Below are positions 50,728 through 58,770 of a stretch of DNA of 64,000 nt, one piece after another. The notes under the pieces were generated by a model. It was not told the DNA's origin, ran no database searches, and saw only the letters and a program-made list of their open reading frames with translations. Within the stretch, counting starts at the first letter, position 1; each line of letters starts with the position of its first letter. Origin of the DNA: Kaistia defluvii (lineage in GTDB: Bacteria; Pseudomonadota; Alphaproteobacteria; Rhizobiales; Kaistiaceae). The stretch lies in assembly GCF_026343955.1 (NCBI RefSeq), contig NZ_JAPKNI010000001.1, positions 899,198 through 963,197 on the forward strand, written 5' to 3'. Made by a program: the position numbers and the translations under genes.

Positions 50728-50907
50728 ATGTCCATCGAATCGCATCTTGCCGAGCTGGAGCGTCGCCACGAGGCGCTCTCCAGGGAGATCGACCAGGTCA
50801 CCAACCATCCGAGCGCCGATACGCTCGAGCTGGCGGCCATGAAGAGGCGCAAGCTGCAGCTGAAGGACGAGATCGCCCGACTGAAGGTAGAGAACACCGT
50901 TCACTGA
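50728..50907 (+). CDS. Second YdcH/DUF465 small protein
   Basis: A 59-aa helical protein: MSIESHLAELERRHEALSRE, then HPSADTLELAAMKRRKLQLK and ending ENTVH. AAGGGAGG lies eight bases before the ATG at 50728. A terminator follows the stop. It is a clear paralogue of the gene at 50265-50471, and the 256 nt between the two hold divergent promoters not resolved by me. Confidence 0.87.
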   Translation: MSIESHLAELERRHEALSREIDQVTNHPSADTLELAAMKRRKLQLKDEIARLKVENTVH

Positions 50908-50929
50908 TTGATGACGAAAGGGTCATGCG

Positions 50930-50961
50930 AAGCGCCGCGTCCAACGCGGCGCTTTTGCTTT
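50930..50961 (+). terminator. Intrinsic terminator of the second ydcH-like gene
   Basis: AGCGCCGCGT (50931-50940) and ACGCGGCGCT (50944-50953) form a 10-bp stem with a three-base loop, followed by TTTGCTTT. Confidence 0.85.
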
Positions 50962-50969
50962 GGGGTAGT

Positions 50970-52142
50970 CTATTCGGCCGGAACGGCGCGCGGCGGCGAC
51001 CCGATCGGCGCCTCGGTCTCCAGCCGCTGGCGCGGCTTCGGCGGGGTCCCGGTCCAGTCCAGATACCAGGCGAGCGCGAACAGCACGCTCAGCCCGACGC
51101 CGATAAGCACCGTGTCGAGCACCATGCCCGTGGCGGTGAAGGTCGGGTCGTTGGGCAGGCCGAAGACGCTCTCGCGGATGATGTGGCCGGTCACGCTGAG
51201 GATGGTCCCCGTCCAGAACACCGGCAGGGTGTGGCGCCCGAGCCGAACGATCCAGTTGCCCTGGTCGAGCCAGCGCGCCAGCATGGCCGGCAGCGGGCTG
51301 TAGAGCACGACATAGGCGATCGCCAGCACATGCAGCACGCGGAAAAATCCGACCCAGCTCTTGTTGAAGCCGGAGAGCCAGACCCATTCCGGCAGGGTCG
51401 GGAAATAATCCCAGAGATGGGCGAAGACCAGGATGGCCGAGGCCACGAGATAGGCGATCGACAGCCCGTAGAGCGGCCGTGACAGCCGCAGCCTGTCGCC
51501 CCGCCGCAGCATGACGCCGCCGACGAAGCCGAGCACGAACAGCAACTGCCAGGTGAACGGGTTGAAATACCAGCCGCCTCCGCCGGGAAAGCTCGGCAAG
51601 GTGATGCGCCAGATATTGGCGATCGCCCAGAGCGCCACGCTCGCCGCCAGCGCCAAGGACAGGCGAATGCGCGCCAGAAGCATGATCGCCGGCAGCATCG
51701 CCATCATGACCATGTACATCGGCAGGATGTTGAAATTGCCGGTCTGGTAGGTGAGCATGCCGATGCCGGCCAGGGCCCGCACCGGCTGCTCGACGATCCA
51801 GTGCCGCTCATCCGGGATCATCAGGCCGGGCTGCTCCAGCCAGAGCGAGGCGCCGGCATAGATCGCGAAACCGCAGGCGATCGAGGCCAGATGCGCGACA
51901 TAGAGCGTGCCGATACGCTTGCTGATGCGGCCGGCCGCCTGCCCCGACTGGCCCGAGACGAAGCGCGGATAATAGGCGAGCGCGGCCGAGATGCCGGCGA
52001 GAAGCACGAAAATCTCGGCCGCGTCCGAGAGGCCGAAGTTCCGATGCGTGAAGTTCGAATATAAATTGCCCGGGATGTGGTTCACGAAAATCGAGATGAG
52101 CGCCAAACCCCGGAAAAAATCGATCCGATAGTCACGCGGCAT
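50970..52142 (-). CDS. opgC: OpgC-domain membrane protein (glucan succinylation)
   Basis: A 390-aa membrane protein with about ten helices. RDYRIDFFRGLALISIFVNHIPGN is the N-terminal OpgC signature, and the final helices with a Pro-rich cytoplasmic tail are typical. OpgC adds succinyl groups to osmoregulated periplasmic glucans. I chose ATG 52142 (MPRDYRID) over 52166 because the family begins there, though neither has a clear RBS. No mdoG/H genes are adjacent. Confidence 0.85.
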   Translation of the reverse strand: MPRDYRIDFFRGLALISIFVNHIPGNLYSNFTHRNFGLSDAAEIFVLLAGISAALAYYPRFVSGQSGQAAGRISKRIGTLYVAHLASIACGFAIYAGASLWLEQPGLMIPDERHWIVEQPVRALAGIGMLTYQTGNFNILPMYMVMMAMLPAIMLLARIRLSLALAASVALWAIANIWRITLPSFPGGGGWYFNPFTWQLLFVLGFVGGVMLRRGDRLRLSRPLYGLSIAYLVASAILVFAHLWDYFPTLPEWVWLSGFNKSWVGFFRVLHVLAIAYVVLYSPLPAMLARWLDQGNWIVRLGRHTLPVFWTGTILSVTGHIIRESVFGLPNDPTFTATGMVLDTVLIGVGLSVLFALAWYLDWTGTPPKPRQRLETEAPIGSPPRAVPAE

Positions 52143-52252
52143 GGAAATCGACAACGATCGATGCACCGGGAGGCCTCAATTTACAGAAACGGACAAGTAT
52201 CGGCTTCGCCTAGCGGGCGAACAAGGCAAGCTTGCGGCAATCGATGCCGGAT

Positions 52253-53014
52253 TCAAGACGCCAGAAGAGACAGCGTTCCGTCCCAGGTCAGTTTGAGCCC
52301 GATCAGCAGCACGAACAGATAGGAAAGGCCGTAGAAGACGGTCTGGTCGATCACCCGCACGATCCAGATGCCGAGAACCGTCGTCAGCGCGGCGAGCGGG
52401 AACAGCACCGCCGCCGTCTCCAGATTGGCGGTGTCGAACTGGCCGAGGAAGAAATAGGGAATGAGCTTCACCGCATTGGTGACGGCGAAGAAGATCACCG
52501 AGGTGCCGACGAACACCTGCTTGTCGAGCCGGAGCGGCAGCGCATACATCTGGAACGGCGGCGCCCCGGCGTGGCTGACGAAGGAAGTGAAGCCGGCGAG
52601 CAGGCCCCAGAACGAGCCCTTGGCGCCGTTGGGCTGCGCCGGCAGCACCCGCAGCCGGTCGCCGAACCAGTAGTTCAGGGCGAACAGGATCGAGATCACG
52701 CCCACCAGGAGGCGGACGAAATCCTCCTTCACATAGGCCGCCGTCGCCCAGCCGACCGCGATGCCCGCGATCGACGCCGGCAGCATGACGGCAAGCGTCG
52801 GCCGATCGAAGATGCGCCGGTAGAAGTAGAGGCTGATCGCATCCATCACGAGCAGGATCGGCAGCATGATGCCGGCCGCCTGAACCGGCGAGATCACCAG
52901 GGCCAGGATGGGAACCGCGAGCATGCCCATCGCGCCGCCAAATCCGCCCTTGGACAAGCCTGCGACGGCCACGGCCGGGATCGCAGCCGCGTAAAATGTG
53001 AATTCGGTGAACAT
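52253..53014 (-). CDS. TauE/SafE-family sulfonate/sulfite exporter-like protein
   Basis: A 253-aa inner-membrane protein with about eight helices in two TauE repeats: FYAAAIPAVAVAGLSKGGFGG at the N-terminus and AGFTSFVSHAGAPPFQMYALPL at the start of the second half. TSVIFFAVTNAVKLIPYFF is also typical. Members export sulfite, sulfoacetate or related anions; substrate unknown. Isolated on the minus strand. Confidence 0.88.
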   Translation of the reverse strand: MFTEFTFYAAAIPAVAVAGLSKGGFGGAMGMLAVPILALVISPVQAAGIMLPILLVMDAISLYFYRRIFDRPTLAVMLPASIAGIAVGWATAAYVKEDFVRLLVGVISILFALNYWFGDRLRVLPAQPNGAKGSFWGLLAGFTSFVSHAGAPPFQMYALPLRLDKQVFVGTSVIFFAVTNAVKLIPYFFLGQFDTANLETAAVLFPLAALTTVLGIWIVRVIDQTVFYGLSYLFVLLIGLKLTWDGTLSLLAS

Positions 53015-53122
53015 GGGCGTCGCTTGGCGAGGAGTATGGCAGGTTGGAACGATTTACCCTCGTTCGCCGCCAAAATCCAGTATACCTCCTATTTTACAGC
53101 CGCTCCCGGCCACAGACTCACA

Positions 53123-53151
53123 TTGCGTAATATACGCGAGCTTATTATATA
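53123..53151 (+). promoter_or_regulatory. Promoter and MarR-type palindrome of the emrAB operon
   Basis: TTGCGT (53123-53128), a 17-base spacer and TATATA (53146-53151) form a promoter eight bases before the MarR start, so the mRNA is nearly leaderless. GCGTA-ATA-TACGC (53125-53137) is a perfect palindrome overlapping the -35, a fitting site for MarR autorepression. Confidence 0.65.
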
Positions 53152-53158
53152 TTGACCT

Positions 53159-53662
53159 ATGAATACGCTGCCTTCTGAAAAGCATCTCGGCTTTCTGATC
53201 AACGACGTCGCGCGTCTGGTTCGCCGTGCCTTCGATCAGAAGGGGCAAAGCTGCAACCTGACCCGCGCCCAGTGGCAGGTGATGGCCTATCTGTTCCACA
53301 ATGAGGGATCGAACCAGGCCTCCGTTGCCGACGCGCTGGATGTCGAGCCGATCACCCTGTCGCGTCACATCGACCGGCTGGAGGCGATGGGCTACGTCGC
53401 GCGCGTTCCCGATCCGTCGGACCGCCGGGCGCGCCGCCTGCACCTGACCGAAAGCGTGCGCCCGCTGCTCGACCAGATGAAGATCATCGGCAACGAGGTG
53501 ATCGCCACGGCGCTTGAAGGCATCTCCGAACAAGAGTCCGAGATTCTGATCGATCTGCTGAGCCGGATTCGCAGCAACATGACCACCCGGGGCGTCGAAT
53601 CGTGCTGCGACGAGTCCGTGAAGGATGCCGCGGCGAAACAGCCAGAGAAAGTTTTGACATGA
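53159..53662 (+). CDS. MarR-family regulator of the EmrAB-type pump
   Basis: A 167-aa MarR regulator. AQWQVMAYLFHNEGSNQASVADALDVEPITLSRHIDRLEAMGYVARVPDPSDRRARRLHLT (in parts LDVEPITLSRHIDRLE and DPSDRRARRLHLT) is the winged helix. It overlaps emrA by four bases, so regulator and pump are translated together; it very likely represses the operon until an effector binds. Confidence 0.93.
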   Translation: MNTLPSEKHLGFLINDVARLVRRAFDQKGQSCNLTRAQWQVMAYLFHNEGSNQASVADALDVEPITLSRHIDRLEAMGYVARVPDPSDRRARRLHLTESVRPLLDQMKIIGNEVIATALEGISEQESEILIDLLSRIRSNMTTRGVESCCDESVKDAAAKQPEKVLT

Positions 53663-54816
53663 GCGCCGAAGCCGGAGACCGCGGGACACCCGAGGCCCAG
53701 CCGCCGGCAAGCGAGGCCGCGCCGCGCAAGTCGCGCCGCGGACGCTTTTTCCTCATGCTGGCGCTGCCGGTGCTGCTGGCCGTCGGCGGCGGCTATCTGT
53801 GGCTGACGGGCGGGCGCTATGCCTCGACCGACAACGCCTATCTCGAACAGAACCGCGTGACCATCACGGCCGATCAGTCCGGCCGGATCGTCGAGGTCGC
53901 GGTGCACGAGAACGATCGCGTCAAGAAGGGCGCCCTGCTCTTCCGCATCGATCCCGAGCCCTATCAGCTGGCGCTGCGCCAGGCGGAGGCGGCGGTCGCC
54001 GTCGCCAGGCTGCAGGTCGAGCAGTTGCGCTCCAGCTACCAGCAGGCCCTTTCCGAGCAGCAATCCGGCGAGGACAGCCTCGCCTACCGGCAGAAGACAT
54101 TTCAGCGCCAGCAGGACCTTCTGGCGCGCGGCGTGACGTCAAACGCCGATTTCGACACCGCCCAGAACAACGTTCGCATCGCCGAGCAGATCGTCGCCCA
54201 GGCGCGCGAGAAGGTGTCCGGCGCCCTGACCGCGCTGGGTGGCGATCCCAACGTTCCGACCGACCAGCATCCGACCGTGATGCAGGCGCAGGCCGCGCAG
54301 GAAGCAGCCGCGCTGGCGCTGAAGCAGACCACCGTGTTTGCACCGAGCGACGGCGTCGTTTCGCAGACCGACCGCCTCCGCGTGGGCCAGTATGTGACCA
54401 ATCCGGCCATGGCGCCGACCGCGCTGCTCAGCCTGGTCGAGACGGCCACCACCTATGTCGAGGCCAATTTCAAGGAAACCGACCTGACCCACATGAAGGT
54501 GGGACAGACGGCGCGGGTTACCTTCGACACCTATCCCGACCGGCCGTTCACGGCGCATGTGGAATCGATCGACGCCGGAACCGGTTCGGCCTTCTCGCTG
54601 CTGCCGGCGCAGAACGCCTCCGGCAACTGGGTCAAGGTCGTGCAGCGCGTGCCGGTCCGGCTGCGCCTGGATGGCGAGGTCGACTTCTCGACCCTGCGCA
54701 CCGGCCTCAGCGCCTCGGTGGAAGTCGATACCGAATACAAGCGGACCCTCCCAGGCTTCAGCCATGCGATCGCCGCCAATTCCACGCCTCCAGCGGAAGC
54801 CGCGGCAGCCAACTAG
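53659..54816 (+). CDS. emrA: HlyD/EmrA-family membrane fusion protein
   Basis: A 385-aa adaptor. One N-terminal helix (FFLMLALPVLLAVGGGYLWL), then the lipoyl half-motif YASTDNAYLEQNRVTITADQSGRI, a coiled-coil hairpin (about residues 115-200) and the second lipoyl half VFAPSDGVVSQTDRLRVGQYV. It bridges the EmrB pump to an outer-membrane channel, which is not encoded here. Overlaps the MarR gene by four bases; emrB follows after 27 nt. Confidence 0.92.
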   Translation: MSAEAGDRGTPEAQPPASEAAPRKSRRGRFFLMLALPVLLAVGGGYLWLTGGRYASTDNAYLEQNRVTITADQSGRIVEVAVHENDRVKKGALLFRIDPEPYQLALRQAEAAVAVARLQVEQLRSSYQQALSEQQSGEDSLAYRQKTFQRQQDLLARGVTSNADFDTAQNNVRIAEQIVAQAREKVSGALTALGGDPNVPTDQHPTVMQAQAAQEAAALALKQTTVFAPSDGVVSQTDRLRVGQYVTNPAMAPTALLSLVETATTYVEANFKETDLTHMKVGQTARVTFDTYPDRPFTAHVESIDAGTGSAFSLLPAQNASGNWVKVVQRVPVRLRLDGEVDFSTLRTGLSASVEVDTEYKRTLPGFSHAIAANSTPPAEAAAAN

Positions 54817-54843
54817 GACGCCGCGCACCGGAAAGTCGCCAGA

Positions 54844-56349
54844 ATGAGCGCGCCAGCGGTTCAGCATCGTGGCTTCATCACCGTATCGATCATGCTTGCC
54901 ACGATCATGCAGGTGCTCGACACGACGATCGCCAATGTCGCCCTGCCCTCGATGCAGGGTTCGCTGGGCGCGGCGCAGGATACCATCACCTGGGTCCTGA
55001 CCTCCTATATCGTCGCCGCCGCCATCGCCACGCCGATCACCGGCTGGCTCGCCGACCAGATCGGCATCAAGCGTCTGTTCATGACCTGCGTCGCCGGCTT
55101 CACCCTCGCCTCGATGCTGTGCGGCCTCGCCGGCAGCCTGACGCAGATGGTCGGGTTCCGCATCCTACAGGGCCTGTTCGGCGCCGCGCTTGTGCCGCTG
55201 TCGCAATCCGTGCTGCTCAACATCAATCCGAAGGAGAAGCACGGCCAGGCCATGGCGATGTGGGGCGCCGGCATCATGGTCGGCCCGATCATCGGCCCGA
55301 CGCTGGGAGGCTGGCTGACCGACGCCTTCAACTGGCGCTGGGTGTTCTTCATCAACCTGCCGGTCGGCATCATCGCCTTTCTCGGCATCGGCGCCTTCCT
55401 GCCGGAAGGGCCGCTGCGCGCCCGCAGGTTCGACTTTTTCGGCTTCGCCTTCCTCAGCCTCGGCATTGGCGCGCTGCAGATGATGCTCGATCGCGGCGAA
55501 CAGCTCGACTGGTTCTCCTCGCCCGAAATCCTGATCGAAATGGCGCTGATGGCGATCGGCTTCTGGATCTTCACCATTCACATGGCGACGGCCAAGAACA
55601 CCTTCATCGATCCGCACATCTTCAAGGACCGGAACTTCGTCACCGGCCTCGTCTTCATCTTCATCATCGGCATCATCCTGCTGGCGACGATGGCGCTGCT
55701 GCCGCCCATGCTGCAGAACCTCTATGGCTATCCCGTCATCACCACGGGCATGATCCTGGCGCCGCGCGGCGTCGGCACCATGGTGGCGATGCTGGTGGTC
55801 GGCCGGCTGATGGGCAAGGTCGACCCGCGCATCCTGATCCTCGTCGGGCTGGGCGCCACCACCTGGTCGCTCTACGAAATGACCACCTGGGCTCCGGAAA
55901 TGGACTCCTGGCCGTTCATGACCACCGGCATCGTGCAGGGGTTCGGCCTCGGCTTCGTCTTCGTGCCGCTCTCGACGATCGCCTTCGCGACCCTGCCGGC
56001 GCGTTGGCGCACCGACGCCGCCAGCCTGTTCAGCCTCGTGCGCAATCTCGGCTCGTCGATCGGCGTCTCGCTGGTGGCGACCCTGCTTTCGCAGAACACG
56101 CAGATCGGCCACGAGGTGCTGGCCGGCCATGTGACGCCGTTCAATCCCGCCATGCCGGCCGACGCCGCCGCCGGCAATCTCGAGGCGCTGGCTCGGATCA
56201 ACGGCGTCATCACCCGCGACGCCGCCTTCATCGCCTATATCGACGATTTCAAGCTGATGATGTTCGTGACGCTGGCGACGATCCCGCTACTGGCCTTCAT
56301 GCGCTACAAGCCGCAGAAGGGTCCGGCCCAGCACGTCGCGCTCGAATGA
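54844..56349 (+). CDS. emrB: EmrB/QacA-family (DHA2) multidrug MFS transporter
   Basis: A 501-aa 14-helix major facilitator. The start has LATIMQVLDTTIANVALPSMQG, typical of DHA2, followed by GWLADQIGIKRLF and GAALVPLSQSVLLNINPKE. Together with the adaptor it expels toxic hydrophobic compounds. A hairpin follows the stop. Confidence 0.93.
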   Translation: MSAPAVQHRGFITVSIMLATIMQVLDTTIANVALPSMQGSLGAAQDTITWVLTSYIVAAAIATPITGWLADQIGIKRLFMTCVAGFTLASMLCGLAGSLTQMVGFRILQGLFGAALVPLSQSVLLNINPKEKHGQAMAMWGAGIMVGPIIGPTLGGWLTDAFNWRWVFFINLPVGIIAFLGIGAFLPEGPLRARRFDFFGFAFLSLGIGALQMMLDRGEQLDWFSSPEILIEMALMAIGFWIFTIHMATAKNTFIDPHIFKDRNFVTGLVFIFIIGIILLATMALLPPMLQNLYGYPVITTGMILAPRGVGTMVAMLVVGRLMGKVDPRILILVGLGATTWSLYEMTTWAPEMDSWPFMTTGIVQGFGLGFVFVPLSTIAFATLPARWRTDAASLFSLVRNLGSSIGVSLVATLLSQNTQIGHEVLAGHVTPFNPAMPADAAAGNLEALARINGVITRDAAFIAYIDDFKLMMFVTLATIPLLAFMRYKPQKGPAQHVALE

Positions 56350-56353
56350 GGCA

Positions 56354-56390
56354 GCGCGCCGGCGGAACCCGTCCGCCAGCGCGCCCGTCT
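56354..56390. terminator. Bidirectional hairpin between emrB and the convergent hydrolase
   Basis: GCGCGC...GGCGGA pairs with TCCGCC...GCGCGC (56354-56359 plus 56361-56366 with 56372-56377 plus 56379-56384), 12 bp with single-base bulges, followed by CCGTCTTTC. It probably ends emrB transcripts. Confidence 0.65.
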
Positions 56391-56391
56391 T

Positions 56392-57336
56392 TCAGTGCGC
56401 TTCGATAAAGCTCAGCGTCGCGCCCACCATCTCGTCCAGCGTTGCCGGACCGGTGAAGGCGTCGAAGCCATGGTCGGTATCGAGCACCATCAGCCCTTCC
56501 TCACCCGTGTGATAGTCCAGGAAGAGCTGGCCAGCGGCCGGCTGCGGCGTCACGACGGTGTCCTTGGTGCCTACTATGACCAACAGCGGCCCGCCATACT
56601 GCGCGATCGCCGCGACGGGATCGGTCGCGAACAGCGACCGGAAGAACGGCACCTTGAGCGACGTCTTCGCGCCCCACGGCAGGGTGCCCTCGATCACCTC
56701 GTTCGGATCCGTGGCCGCCATCGCCTTGTTGACGGTCTCCTGCCCCAGCACGACGCCGAAGCTGAAGGCCGGATTGGCGACCGGCGCCCAGAGCGTGGCG
56801 CTATCGACCGGGCGCACGGAAGCAAGATGCGACGCCACCAGTCCGCCGAGACTCCAGCCAACGACGTGGATCCTGGCGGGATCGATATCATCCTGCTTCT
56901 TCAGCCAGTCAAAGGCCGCCACGGCATCGGCGATCTGGCTGAAGGTGGTCGTATCCTCCCACTTGCCCGAACTGTCGCCCGAACCGACGAAATCGATCCG
57001 CAGGCTGGCCAGGCCGCGCTCGGCCAGCAGGCGCGCGGTTCGCGAATAGACGCCCTCCTGGGTGCCGGCGACCTCGAGTTCGTCGCGCTTGCCGGTGAAG
57101 CCGTGCAGCAGCAGCACGACGGGCGGCTTCTCGACGCCCTTCGGCAGCGCCAGCGTGCCGACGATGGTCTCGTCGCCGCGCGCGATCCGTACCGTGCTTT
57201 CCGTCGTCTCGCCGGCCGGCCGGGCGAGCGCGACCCTGGAGGCATCGCGCATCTTCGCGGTCACGTTATCGGCCGCCGCCGGCGCGACGATCGCAGCCAG
57301 CATGACGGAGGCAAGCAGCCATTTTCTCAGCATCAA
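56392..57336 (-). CDS. Exported alpha/beta hydrolase
   Basis: A 314-aa hydrolase with a signal peptide (MMLRKWLLASVMLAAIVAPA, cleaved near AAADN). VVLLLHGFTGKRDE carries the oxyanion hole, GWSLGGLVA the nucleophile Ser, and LDTDHGFDAFTG the catalytic His; the Asp is in VIVGTKDTVVTP. It resembles esterases/feruloyl-esterase-like periplasmic hydrolases. Substrate unknown. Confidence 0.87.
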   Translation of the reverse strand: MMLRKWLLASVMLAAIVAPAAADNVTAKMRDASRVALARPAGETTESTVRIARGDETIVGTLALPKGVEKPPVVLLLHGFTGKRDELEVAGTQEGVYSRTARLLAERGLASLRIDFVGSGDSSGKWEDTTTFSQIADAVAAFDWLKKQDDIDPARIHVVGWSLGGLVASHLASVRPVDSATLWAPVANPAFSFGVVLGQETVNKAMAATDPNEVIEGTLPWGAKTSLKVPFFRSLFATDPVAAIAQYGGPLLVIVGTKDTVVTPQPAAGQLFLDYHTGEEGLMVLDTDHGFDAFTGPATLDEMVGATLSFIEAH

Positions 57337-57463
57337 TTTTCCCCTGGAAGCACGACGTCGTCGTCAACGATCTCAAATCAGCGCCGTCCCTGGCCCCAAG
57401 AGGCCCCCGCATAACGGCCTGCCGCCCCACTATCGATTCTTTCGGCATCGATCCGCAAGCCGT

Positions 57464-58687
57464 TCAGCCGCCGAGGATCCACCCCGCGCCGGCCGCCAGT
57501 AGCACCACCAGCCAGGCCGGCAGACGCAGGAAAACCAGCAACGCATAGCCAAGCACGGCAAAGGCGAGATCGCGCGCGCCGTGGATCGCGGTGACGAAGA
57601 CGGGGTCGTACAGCGCAGCTGCCAGGAGCCCGACAACCGCCGCGTTGACGCCGGTGAGCGCGCGGCGAACGGCCTCGACCCGCCGCAACCGCCGCCAGAA
57701 CGGCAGGACGCCGACCACCAGCAGCAGGGCCGGCGCGAAGATGGCCAGGACGGCAACGGCGCCGCCGACCGCTGGCGTCGGCGCTCCCGCTGCTACCCCG
57801 AGATAGGCCGACAGGCTGAACAGCGGCCCCGGCATCGCCTGGGCCGCGCCATAGCCCGCCACGAAGATCGGCTCCTGCACCAGCCCGGTGGCGACGACGG
57901 AATCCTTCAGCAGCGGCAGCACGACATGCCCGCCGCCAAAGACGAGCGCCCCGGCCCGGTAAAGCCCGCTGGCCAGAACAGCCGTCTGCGAATGGGTCGT
58001 CGCTGCCAGGATGGGGAGGCCGACCAGCAGCATGACGAAGAGGGCGAGCGCCGCGATGCCGATGCGCCGGGATATCGTCGCGCCGGGGCGCAGATCGGGC
58101 ACACGGATGGCCGGCCGGCTGAAGCAATAGCCCACGAGGCCGCCGCCGAGCAGGATGGCGATCTGGGCGAAGCTCCCCGGCACGAGGAGCGCCAGCGCGG
58201 TCGCGGCCAGCGCCACGCCGCCGAGCAGCCTTCCGGTGGCAAGCGACAGCGCCATCCCCCGGACCGCCTCGGCCACCACCGCGACCGCCACGATCGCCAG
58301 CCCCGACAGCACGCCGGCATCGATCAGCCCCCCGCTGGCGCCGAGGCCATAGGCGATCAGCGCCATGAGGACGGCGGACGGCAGGGTGAAACCGACAAAG
58401 GCCGCCAGCGCGCCGGCCAGACCGGCCTTCTCCAGGCCGATCGCCATGCCGATCTGGCTGGAGGCGGGCCCGGGCAGAAACTGGCAGAGCGCCACCAGGT
58501 CGGCGAAATCAGCCTCGTCCAGCCAGCCGAGCCGCTTGACGAAGCGATCGCGGAAATAGCCGATATGCGCGACCGGGCCGCCAAACGAGGTCAGGCCGAG
58601 GCGCAGGAACTCGCGGAAGACCCACGCGACCGTCGGAGTCCCCTTGGGTCCGGGGGGATCAGGCGGATCGATCGCGGAGCGGGTCAT
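57464..58687 (-). CDS. chrA: Chromate transporter
   Basis: A 407-aa bidomain CHR-family transporter. The first domain has REFLRLGLTSFGGPVAHIGYFRDRFV and CQFLPGPASSQ; the second begins near residue 220 and repeats the motif as YRAGALVFGGGHVVLPLL and AQAMPGPLFSLSAYLG. It exports chromate. I chose ATG 58687 (MTRSAIDP); the frame is open 11 codons upstream. No ChrB is adjacent. Confidence 0.93.
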   Translation of the reverse strand: MTRSAIDPPDPPGPKGTPTVAWVFREFLRLGLTSFGGPVAHIGYFRDRFVKRLGWLDEADFADLVALCQFLPGPASSQIGMAIGLEKAGLAGALAAFVGFTLPSAVLMALIAYGLGASGGLIDAGVLSGLAIVAVAVVAEAVRGMALSLATGRLLGGVALAATALALLVPGSFAQIAILLGGGLVGYCFSRPAIRVPDLRPGATISRRIGIAALALFVMLLVGLPILAATTHSQTAVLASGLYRAGALVFGGGHVVLPLLKDSVVATGLVQEPIFVAGYGAAQAMPGPLFSLSAYLGVAAGAPTPAVGGAVAVLAIFAPALLLVVGVLPFWRRLRRVEAVRRALTGVNAAVVGLLAAALYDPVFVTAIHGARDLAFAVLGYALLVFLRLPAWLVVLLAAGAGWILGG

Positions 58688-58723
58688 CCGGGCAGGATGG
58701 CACCCCTGCATGACACCCACAAG

Positions 58724-58746
58724 AAAACGGCGCCCGAAGGCGCCGC
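58724..58746 (-). terminator. Intrinsic terminator of the RND operon
   Basis: CGGCGCC (58728-58734) and GGCGCCG (58739-58745) pair around CGAA; on the minus strand TTTTCTTG follows. It lies just past the permease stop. Confidence 0.85.
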
Positions 58747-58770
58747 TTTCCAGACTTCATCTCGCCGGCA

